A DNA stretch of 64,000 nucleotides. Origin: Harmonia axyridis. Its lineage: Eukaryota; Arthropoda; Insecta; Coleoptera; Coccinellidae. Made by a program: the position numbers and the translations under genes. This document shows positions 55,988 through 64,000 of the stretch, piece after piece. Every line of letters begins with the position of its first letter. Within the stretch, counting starts at the first letter, position 1. Location: the NCBI RefSeq assembly GCF_914767665.1, contig NC_059501.1, positions 51,088,798 through 51,152,797 on the forward strand. Direction: 5' to 3'. The notes beneath the pieces were generated by a model. That model saw only the letters and a list, made by a program, of their open reading frames with translations. It ran no database searches and had not been told where the DNA came from.

Positions 55988-56480
55988 TGTTAGAATATTA
56001 CTTCATCCGAACTTGTTTCGAGAGAGACAACCAACCATACACTTGAAGTTTTACTTCAACGTCGTAGGTGGCGCTGCGAGTCTGCACGTGGCGCGGCCAT
56101 CGAGGGCCATCGAGAGAGAAAACAAATATAGATCTTCGATGATCGAGAGCAAACGTCAGTGACATAACCTGTGTGTTTTAGTTCTTCTGTCACGTCTTCT
56201 GTTCAGACAGCTGAACTGGGTTGAGCCCCTTCTGAGTTGAACTCCCTTGCGTTCAGACAGCTGAACTGGGTCGAGCCCCCTTCTGGGTTGGGCTCCCTTG
56301 CGTTCAGACAGCTGAACTGGGTCGAGCTCACTTCTGAGTTAGGGTTCCCTTTCGTTTAGCCTTCTAGAACTTGCTTAGAGAAAAAGTGAGACTTACGAGA
56401 GTGTTTTGAGAATAAATGATTAAAACCATTATCTGTGTATTAGTGAATACTCTGTATTTCAAAACCCCAAAAATCCAAAA
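55988..56480 (+). repeat. Copia 5' LTR
   Basis: 493 bp, TGTTAGAATATTACTTCATC ... AAAATCCAAAA. By eye identical to the 3' LTR. It ends AA rather than the CA of the solo LTR at 1901-2217. A TAAATGATTAAAACCATT segment near its end may hold the processing signals; no promoter element was defined. Confidence 0.95.
56201..56355 (+). repeat. Three ~50-bp units with hairpin cores in the LTR
   Basis: GTTCAGACAGCTGAAC starts at 56201, 56251 and about 56302; GTTCAG and CTGAAC can pair around an ACAG loop. Each is followed by TGGGT(C/T)GAGC and a TCTG(A/G)GTTG(G/A) block. The same triplet recurs in the 3' LTR at about 62851-63005 and is absent from the solo LTR at 1901-2217. Confidence 0.85.
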
Positions 56481-56500
56481 GGTTATGGAACCAGCAAGCT
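56481..56500 (+). other. Primer-binding site: internal initiator tRNA-Met type
   Basis: GGTTATGGAACCAGCAAGC directly follows the 5' LTR. Its complement, GCTTGCTGGTTCCATAACC, matches 16 of 19 positions of the anticodon-arm region of animal initiator tRNA-Met (GCGTGCTGGGCCCATAACC, recalled), as known for Drosophila copia, which primes from an internal tRNA fragment and not its 3' end. Confidence 0.75.
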
Positions 56501-56721
56501 TCAAACTGCGCGACGAGGTAAACAATTATTCTGAAAATCTCACACGAGAAAAATATTGAGGTAAGTTGAAATTTCAACTTAATTAACGAGGTTAGAGGAG
56601 ATATTTTATTGAGTTCAGTGAATGGAAATGATTTATTTCATATTCATTGCTGAAATAGAGAATTCCTGTTATACAGTATATGTATATTCTATTTGGAAAT
56701 AATGTGTTTACCTATCTATTA

Positions 56722-56980
56722 GAGTTAAATCATGTTCACAACCTAGGAAGTTGATTTCAAGTGTAGAGATCTTGCAAATCTGATTCTTAACGGTTATTGA
56801 ACGTTGATGTTTAAAGAAATGAGATATTTTACTATACACAGGTTTTGATAGAGTTAAATCATGTTCACAACCTAGGAAGTTGATTTCAAGTGTAGAGACC
56901 TTGCAAATCTGATTCTTAACGGTTATTGAACGTTGATGTTAAGAGAAATGACATATTTTACTATACACATGTCATATAGA
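56722..56980 (+). repeat. Two tandem copies of about 129 bp
   Basis: GAGTTAAATCATGTTCACAA starts at 56722 and again at 56851; the copies continue through GTTGATTTCAAGTGTAGAGA and GGTTATTGAACGTTGATGTT nearly unchanged. They lie in the 5' internal region of the copia element. Confidence 0.9.
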
Positions 56981-58723
56981 TTTTGATTATGCAGATGTAG
57001 AGATTCTGCATACTCGTTGTATCAAATTGACTTAGATGTTCATGAATTCAGAGATTTCTCATTCATCATTTGAGAAAATTATATTATGTGAATTTAGAGT
57101 TTTTCAGAGTCATAATTTGAGAGATGTACATACATCATTCGAGAGGTATCGATGAGAAAATTTCAGAGACTTTGCTAACATACTTTCTGTTTTAGATTGG
57201 ATAATTTTAGAGAATTTACATACCACACCTAGAGAATTGGAGCATGTAGATTTAAAGATTCTACATACATTGCTTGGAGCATGTAAAATTGGATGTTTCA
57301 TATTCCATAAACATAATCCAGAGATTGAGATATTTTGAGAGTATATATATTGATGAAAAATTTGGGGAATTATTTATTTCACTAAACTACAAAAACTGCA
57401 GTATGGTAAGATTAGTGATAATCAATATTTCAGGGCTTCTTTCGTACAATGCTTGCTGTGCTGTGTTGTTCGTTTGTAAGCTAGGGATATTATAGGATTC
57501 AAGTATTCATCCCGTATAATGTACAAATGGCCATACCTAACTCAACAGGTTTTCATTGCAGTGCGTGATACCGCTTTGTAGTAAGGTGTATATATACGTG
57601 GTGGTGATGCTCGAAAACTTTAATAGCCATGTTTCGAATTGTATCAGATTGCTGTGCATCTGAGGCAATTCAGAAGCACGAAACAAAATTTTATATCTTA
57701 TACCTGGTAGTAAATGTACTAAGAGAGCATATAATGCACAAAAATCTTAAAATACATAATATAAATATTTTGTTTCATAAATCCTGAAATAGATGGCAGC
57801 CAAAGGAAATCAAGGAAAACCGTTGGTGGATTATCATAGCGATTCCACCATTTCCGTAAGTGCAGAAGATATAGGTTTCATGCATTACGAGGAAAGAGAG
57901 AATTGTCAAAACAAATGTAAGTTTTTCATGCAATTAATAATTGCCCATTTCCTTGATCTTAGCTGACTAGAAAAGTATCAACGAGTGATACGTAGATGAG
58001 AGATGCTAGAGAAATTTTAGAGTCATTACACAAAACCCCCTTTTGGGAAATTAGAGATCTGAGAGAGGAGAAATTGTCGACAATGGAGAGAGTACAATAG
58101 AGAGAGTAGAGAAGAGAATTTTAGAGTATGAGAAAACCCAGGTATATATAAATTAATCCATGTTAGGTAATTAGAGTTATGAAAATATTTTTGAGGTTGA
58201 ATTTTAGAGATTTTGGAGTACGAGAAAAACCCAGCTATATTTAAAATTTATTCATGTCACAGAGGTCATTAGAGATATGAGAATAATTTCTGGGGTTAAA
58301 TTCTAGAGCTGAGAAAACCCAGGTATTCAAAAATTAATTCATTTTACAGAGGTGATTATAGTTAAGAGAATAATTTCTGGGGTTAAATTCTAGAGCTTAG
58401 AAAACCCAGGTATTTAAAATTAATCCATGTTACAGAACAGAATTCAAATTTAAGATCTGGATGGACAGTCTATGATCAGAGCTTTTTGACAAATGATTTG
58501 TTGGACGTCATAGAGCCAAGTACGAGTAACCAAACTTTTTCGGAGGCCAACAAATCCAAGAGAAGTAATTAAGTATGAGACATTATCATAAACAGAATTG
58601 AGAAGAACTATTGAAAGAAAAATTTTGAATATCCGAGACCCTGTCGAAGTAAGTAGAGGTTTGAGGTTCTCCAGGAAGTGCAAGTCAAATGCGACACACA
58701 CTTCAGGTAAGAGCATGTGAGGT

Positions 58724-59002
58724 GTGATTGAGCTAACTGCTCAAAAGATAAGATCTGCACTTTATCAGGCTGTATTACCAGTCATATCCAAGTTACGAGA
58801 TGCAGATCTGACCAGGAGACAGACCCCAAACCAAGAAGGTAATTTAGACGAGATCAAGACCTTCATCAGAGAGAGAGAGAGACCAGAGAGATTGGAGGTT
58901 GAGAAGAGGTCTGAAATTGAAGAGGAGATTCCAAAAGTTCAACGGGTACATAAATTAAAATGCTTCCATTGTAACAAAGAAAGACACTGGTCAACTGATT
59001 GA
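58724..59002 (+). pseudogene. Copia gag C-terminal part with zinc-knuckle trace
   Basis: LKCFHCNKERHWSTD ends just before a stop; this is the CCHC knuckle (C-x2-C-x4-H-x4-C) with the last cysteine lost to the stop. Upstream is a charged segment. Earlier gag sequence (57793-58720) is not continuous. Confidence 0.7.
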
Positions 59003-59125
59003 AATTTGAGGCAACAGAGTAAGTAAGTGATTCTGCTTCGGTTGTGGGACAATCAAGTAAGAGGATTGCATTAACAATGGTGGCACGAACGAAACGTTAA
59101 ATTTAAAGGATCGAGTAGAGGTAGG

Positions 59126-59386
59126 TTGAACAAGCCAAGTTTCAACACTAAGAGACGAAGCCATGTAAACCAGAGGAGAATGAGAGAGAGTAAGAGATTC
59201 AAAAAAGAGGGTCGCTCCAAGGCAAGAAGGGTTGGAAGTATAGAGCATAGAAAAACTAAAACAGGTAAACTTGATGCAATCATTAACTTCTTTGCAGATT
59301 CTGGAGCAACAGACCATATCGTAAATGGTTGTCCGATTTTGAGAAACTTTGAGAGATGTCAAAATATGAGGATAGAGAGCAAATAA
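59126..59386 (+). pseudogene. Copia protease segment
   Basis: INFFADSGATDHIVNGCPIL contains the catalytic D-S-G triad of copia proteases (family 'W..DSGAT.H...'). The domain after it is cut by stops. Confidence 0.8.
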
Positions 59387-60019
59387 AACGAGATAGCAGT
59401 CATTGTAATCGATGAGGACAATTCCAAATCCTAAGAGTTTACAATAAGGTTAATAATGAGATTGTGTTAGAGAGTCAAGCAACGATAAGCGAAGAAGATG
59501 AGATGAGCTTGCAATCGCAGACACAGTCCAATAACGAGTTATTAGGTTCGGAGGGAGAACCGGAATCTGCGATTGGGAGGGAGAAAGAGTATGATCTCAT
59601 CTTTTCACCTAAAGAGAAAGTTCACAAGTTTCAACTGACAAAACAGATGAAACACAATCTGAGCAACAAGAAAATATTGGGATTGCAGTCATATCAATAG
59701 AGAGGTAATTTAGATCGATAACTTGGAATCAATCCAAAACTTAGAACGTAAAGTATGTATCATATCGACAATGGAAAAATTACACTTTAAAGAGACAGAA
59801 TGAGAGCTGAGAAACAACGAATTGACACACACTGACACGATGGGACTTATTAAACCACCATCTCATCCAGGTCAGTAAAGATTAATTAATGTCTACATAG
59901 AAGACTATTGGAGACTTGCTAAAGCATATTCATTAAAACAGAAGATGAGTTGGCTGAAGCATTAAAGAAATTCTTAGTATCAACAAGAAACTTGTTGGAG
60001 AAAAATGAGAAGGTATATT

Positions 60020-60320
60020 ATATCAGGTCAGATCAAGGTACAGATTTACCGAAAGGAAATTCCCAGAAGTACTGAGTAGAGAAAATATAGAGAACGAGAG
60101 AGCGGAGAGGATTGACTCAACGATCCAAAAGAAGGTTTGTACATACATGTTTGATTCCAGACTACCTAAGAGTATGTGGGAGATTGATGTTGATGCATTC
60201 ATAGATGTGTACAACAGAACACACAAGTCTATCAGATATCAAACACCATTGACAAAGTTTGCACCAAATGCAAAATGCCACTTTGATCAAATTGAGAGAT
60301 GTGGATGTATTGAATGTATT
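60020..60320 (+). pseudogene. Copia integrase segment
   Basis: DSRLPKSMWEIDVDAFIDVY, NRTHKSIRYQTPLTKFAPNA matches the end of copia integrases ('L...W.EA......YNR.......TP...W'). The catalytic D-D-E boxes upstream are not readable except a degraded 'RSDQGTDLPKGNSQKY' stretch around 60027-60075. Confidence 0.75.
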
Positions 60321-60323
60321 GTT

Positions 60324-60494
60324 GTAAGTATTATTATGTATTGTGATGTTCGCATACATTAAGATTCCAAAATCCAGCTTGTAAGTATTATTATGTATTG
60401 TGATGTTCGCATACATTAAGATTCCAAAATCCAGCTTGTAAGTATTATTATGTATTGTGATGTTCGCATACATTAAGATTCCAAAATCCAGCTT
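60324..60494 (+). repeat. Three tandem copies of a 57-bp unit
   Basis: GTAAGTATTATTATGTATTG begins at 60324, 60381 and 60438; each continues TGATGTTCGCATACATTAAG and ATTCCAAAATCCAGCTT, identical by eye. The 57-bp unit is a multiple of three but the frame contains stops. Confidence 0.92.
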
Positions 60495-60914
60495 GAAATT
60501 TGGAGAATGTGCCCTGAAAGATGTCCCAGTGGGTTATACCGTGGATACTTGACGTAGCATTCAAGCTCGGAAAAAGTCCCTTGAATCTCAACATGTGAGA
60601 TTTAACAAGAAACTTGCCTACAAAGATGTTTATAGAAATAAACAACTTGATGACACTAGAAAAAATTAGAGACCCAGGAAAATAAAATTGACTGGGATTG
60701 GATGAAAAACTCGAAAGAGCCAAAATAAGGGAACTGTCGATAAAAAGGCCAGTACCCTGCTACACTTAGAGAAAACTGTAGAGGACGTAAGCTATGCAAG
60801 GTTTTTTAATTATTCAGAGAATAGTATTTTAGAAAGTATGCTGAACGACCTCGGTCGATTGCCTTTGGATAACTAGTTATCAATAAAGATCAACTATTAA
60901 TATTATTATTTTAG

Positions 60915-61510
60915 GTGAATATGAGAAAACCGATAAAATTCGAGGAAGCTATAAATTCTAGAGAAGGCCACTTATGGAGGAAAGCTATAAAAGAAGAAAT
61001 TGATTCCATGATACAAAATAAGGTTTGGATATTGGTAGATAAAAAGTATCCTAAAATATCTGGAAAACGGGCAAATATTATAGACCCAAAATGGTATTCG
61101 AGAGAAAATTAGAGGCAAATGGTCTTATACGATACAAAGTAAGATTAGTCATACAAGGCTTTAAGGTCGAAAATATCTATGACATTGAAAGGAGACATAT
61201 GTACCAGACTTCCAGTAATTAGAGCTACATTTGCAATAATCAATAAGTATGATTTACATACTTGTCAATCAGAAGTAAAAACCTGCCTTTTTAAATGGCA
61301 CTATAGAGGAGATCTATATGGAGATTCTTGATGGAGTAGACATTGACAATGAGATCAAATGATCTTATGTATATAAACTCCGGAAAGCCCTATATGGACT
61401 GAAGATAAGTCCAAAGAGATGTAATAAGAGATTCACTGAAGAGATCCAGAAACTTGGTTCAGAGAATGATATACATGGACCTTGTTTATATATACTTGGA
61501 GGAGAAATGA
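60915..61510 (+). pseudogene. Copia reverse transcriptase fragments
   Basis: KFEEAINSREGHLWRKAIKE, EIDSMIQNKVWILVDK (60920-61050: the RT start, 'A......W..A...E...L..N.TW.LV'), later KLRKALYGLKISPKRCNKRF (61365-61430: the 'YGLKQSPR.W' box). The catalytic YVDD box is not found; a large part is missing. Confidence 0.8.
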
Positions 61511-61694
61511 TATAAAGAGAAACCGAGAAGAGAGGTATATAAATCAATCAATCAAATTATACCATGAATATATTAGATAGATTGAATATGAATGACTGCA
61601 ATGCTCAAAATACTCCTATGGTAACCAGACAGGTAGAAAACAAGATTAAGAGAAATCAATCGGAGAATCTACAAGATGACTCAGATAAACTAGA

Positions 61695-61828
61695 GATGAA
61701 AAGAGTTCCTTATAGAGATGAGAAGAGTTCCTTATAGAGATGAGAAGAGTTCCTTATAGAGATGAGAAGAGTTCCTTAGAGAGATGAAAAGAGTTCCTTA
61801 TAGAGATGAAAAGAGTTCCTTATAGAGA
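61695..61828 (+). repeat. Tandem array of a 22-bp unit (about six copies)
   Basis: GATGA(A/G)AAGAGTTCCTTATA units repeat about every 22 bp from 61695 to 61828. The length is not a multiple of three, so the array itself shifts frame inside the RT to RNase H region. Confidence 0.88.
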
Positions 61829-61839
61829 AGCGATTGGTA

Positions 61840-62363
61840 GCTTAATGTATCCATCAAATGGTAGACACTACGTTTGCTGTTAACTGTTTAACGAGAAAAC
61901 AAATGAAGCTGATTGGAAAGATGTAAAGAGAATATTCAGGTATTTGAAAGGTACTGTGAATTTAAGTCTTAAATTCACCGCTCAAACTTAATACTTAAAA
62001 GCATTTACCGATGCAACATTTAGAGACCATTCCGACTATTCATCAACTGAAAGGTATGTTATTAGATTGTTTGGAGATGTAATAGCTTGGAGAAGCCATA
62101 AACAAACATATGTCACATTGTCCACTTGTCAATCCGAATATCTAGCTATGAGTGATGCTTGTCAAGAATTAATATCTCTTGATAAGGCACTTAGATTTGT
62201 GGTAGGTAAACTGATGTTTCCTATAACAGTCTGGTGTGATAACAAATCCGCTGGAGACTGCACCAAGAAAGATGGTAGTCACAAACTAAAAGTATTTGAT
62301 GATCATTTAGAGGTAATAAATGACGACCTACTACATAGAGAGAAATCTGGACTTAGAAGATAG
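61840..62363 (+). pseudogene. Copia RNase H segment
   Basis: Around 61915 the connector DWKDVKRIFRYLKGTVNLSL is readable (family 'W..LKR.LRYLKGT'); then from 62067 FGDVIAWRSHKQTYVTLSTC, QSEYLAMSDACQELI and VWCDNKSAGDC, the RNase H end with the 'STCQSEY.A......E' and 'DN..A' boxes. It ends soon after HLEVINDDLLHREKSGLRR. Confidence 0.85.
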
Positions 62364-62625
62364 ATGGTTAAGACACATGGTGATTTCAAACAATGTGTTG
62401 AGTATAAGAGAACCACAGTGAGGTGGACTCCAACGAAAGAGAATGTGTCAGAGATACCATCAGACAGTCATAAGAGATTAACTCAAAAACTAATGATTTA
62501 ATAATCTTGGAATACTAACCCATTGAATTTTTGTTTTCAGAGTATTTCTAGAGACTAGAGTATAAACTAATTGAGTTCTGTTTATAGATTAGACTTAGAG
62601 TGGAGAATGCTGCTTGTAGTTCGAT

Positions 62626-62637
62626 GAAGGGAGGGAG
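62626..62637 (+). other. Polypurine tract of the copia element
   Basis: GAAGGGAGGGAG runs up to the TG of the 3' LTR. Confidence 0.85.
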
Positions 62638-63130
62638 TGTTAGAATATTACTTCATCCGAACTTGTTTCGAGAGAGACAACCAACCATACACTTGAAGTT
62701 TTACTTCAACGTCGTAGGTGGCGCTGCGAGTCTGCACGTGGCGCGGCCATCGAGGGCCATCGAGAGAGAAAACAAATATAGATCTTCGATGATCGAGAGC
62801 AAACGTCAGTGACATAACCTGTGTGTTTTAGTTCTTCTGTCACGTCTTCTGTTCAGACAGCTGAACTGGGTTGAGCCCCTTCTGAGTTGAACTCCCTTGC
62901 GTTCAGACAGCTGAACTGGGTCGAGCCCCCTTCTGGGTTGGGCTCCCTTGCGTTCAGACAGCTGAACTGGGTCGAGCTCACTTCTGAGTTAGGGTTCCCT
63001 TTCGTTTAGCCTTCTAGAACTTGCTTAGAGAAAAAGTGAGACTTACGAGAGTGTTTTGAGAATAAATGATTAAAACCATTATCTGTGTATTAGTGAATAC
63101 TCTGTATTTCAAAACCCCAAAAATCCAAAA
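62638..63130 (+). repeat. Copia 3' LTR
   Basis: Same 493 bp as 55988-56480 with no difference I can find by eye; followed by the GTTTT duplication. Confidence 0.95.
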
Positions 63131-63135
63131 GTTTT

Positions 63136-64000
63136 TATGAACCACGCCACTGGTAATAAAAATCAAATCGACACTGTAGGTCGAAATTAGTTTTGAAGTT
63201 TCGATATAACTGAAACTGAGGACGCAGAAAGCGATTGCCGAAATTAAAGAAAATGAATGAATGAATGAATCAAGAAAATAATAAATATCAGGATTCAATC
63301 GATATTAAAAAAGCGACGTAAATTAACGTAATATTGATTCTGGATGCAGATGTGATCACTATGGATGCTATCTCAAGACTAACTTATTGAATTAAATATA
63401 TTTTCATTTTATTATGAAAATGAAATGAACGGAGACAACAAACGCCACAGCTGACAAATCAAACGCATTAAAATGAAATGAAAAATTTTCATAGTAACAT
63501 TGTTCTTGCTCACATTCCACCTAAACATGAAAGAAATGAAAAACAATAAATTCAATTAATGTTCATTTGCCATGAACATCCTATCCTAAAAACAAGGCTT
63601 TTGCTCATGTTTTTAGAACTTTTTTTCTTAAAATTATGCGGGGAATCCGTCATTTTGTTTGTACCTCCAATTAAGGAACACCCTACATAATATCAGATCA
63701 ACTTTTCACAGAAAATACAAAAAAAAAATAAAGCGGGATGTAAATCGTATGTTAACAAAATATAATTTGATTTTCTAAATTGAACTATACTAAGGACAAG
63801 ATAATTGACAAAGTCGTATTATGCAGTTTTCATTCGATATGAAGAAGTCAAGAAGAGCCCTAACTTGATGTGGGAAGCGTTTAAGCTCTTGTTCAAAAAA
63901 TTATTCAAACATGAATGAACAACAATTCATTGATATAATGCTTTGTCACGAATGAACATTTCATTTCGCAAGGTGACGTAATTATTGATGAGCTTAAATT
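63136..64000. other. Right end of window without recognised features
   Basis: AT-rich; short open frames only. A (GAAT)n-like run (AATGAATGAATGAATGAAT) lies near 63252. Nothing else recognised. Confidence 0.4.

Larger units (their letters stand above)
55988..63130 (+). mobile_element. Ty1/copia LTR retrotransposon with decayed interior
   Basis: Two 493-bp LTRs (55988-56480, 62638-63130), flanked by the 5-bp duplication GTTTT (55983-55987, 63131-63135). An internal primer-binding site, gag zinc-knuckle trace, protease, integrase, RT and RNase H pieces follow in copia order, and a polypurine tract (AAGGGAGGGAG) abuts the 3' LTR. All reading frames are broken by many stops, deletions and tandem expansions. 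Confidence 0.95.

Noticed and set aside
60324..60494. Regularly spaced repeats suggestive of a CRISPR array
   Set aside because: Head-to-tail units without variable spacers, in a eukaryotic retrotransposon; simple tandem duplication.
1..64000. tRNA, rRNA or snRNA genes
   Set aside because: No cloverleaf-compatible box A/box B pair, rRNA or snRNA core was recognised by eye; a covariance-model scan would be decisive.

Overview
This is an AT-rich nuclear window from an insect genome. The evidence is eukaryotic: spliced genes with GT-AG introns and poly(A) signals, an animal axonemal gene, and a dense load of animal-type transposable elements (Jockey-, RTE-, I- and CR1-like LINEs, BEL/Pao and Ty1/copia LTR elements, hAT, mariner/Tc1 and Harbinger DNA transposons). 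The initiator-tRNA-type copia primer site and the many 'TACAGGGTG'-ended palindromic elements also point to insects. The order is not fixed by the sequence; a beetle is plausible. Three host genes are supported; almost everything else that can be named is mobile DNA.

Region by region. (1) 0.4-4.1 kb is a three-layer nest: an RTE-like LINE tail split by a Jockey-like LINE with a perfect 12-bp target-site duplication, which is itself split by a solo copia LTR with a perfect 5-bp duplication. (2) 4.6-10.5 kb (+) is a three-exon gene for a small secreted six-cysteine protein of 99 residues whose family I do not recognise. (3) 12.2-13.3 kb (-) is a single-exon ZIP (SLC39A1/2/3-like) zinc transporter. 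(4) 15.7-54.5 kb (+) is a nine-exon gene for a coiled-coil protein matching CFAP53/CCDC11 (predicted 537 aa). All nine exons join in phase, although the introns reach about 10 kb and are packed with transposons. (5) 56.0-63.1 kb (+) is a Ty1/copia element with two LTRs identical by eye but a badly broken coding region.

Inside the CFAP53 introns: a TA-flanked inverted-repeat element (16.2-18.0); a Tc1-like fold-back element nested in another inverted-repeat element (18.4-20.6); a composite element with ~320-bp direct repeats and a 2-kb palindrome (20.6-24.1); a hAT element with 8-bp duplication holding a mariner (25.3-26.7); a complete but mutated BEL/Pao element (27.3-33.8, minus strand); an apparently intact two-ORF LINE with a PHD-like finger in ORF1 (36.1-40.2), inserted in another block of the 320-bp repeat; two adjacent palindromic elements (41.7-44.0); LINE fragments; and a HARBI1-type transposase pseudogene (47.6-48.3).

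The three host genes have no evident joint function. The main candidates for something new are the small secreted cysteine-rich protein gene, the copia family whose LTRs look fresh while its proteins are dead, and the large near-perfect palindromes lying in introns of a transcribed gene. Introns, exon joins and family assignments were worked out by eye; no alignment or search was run.
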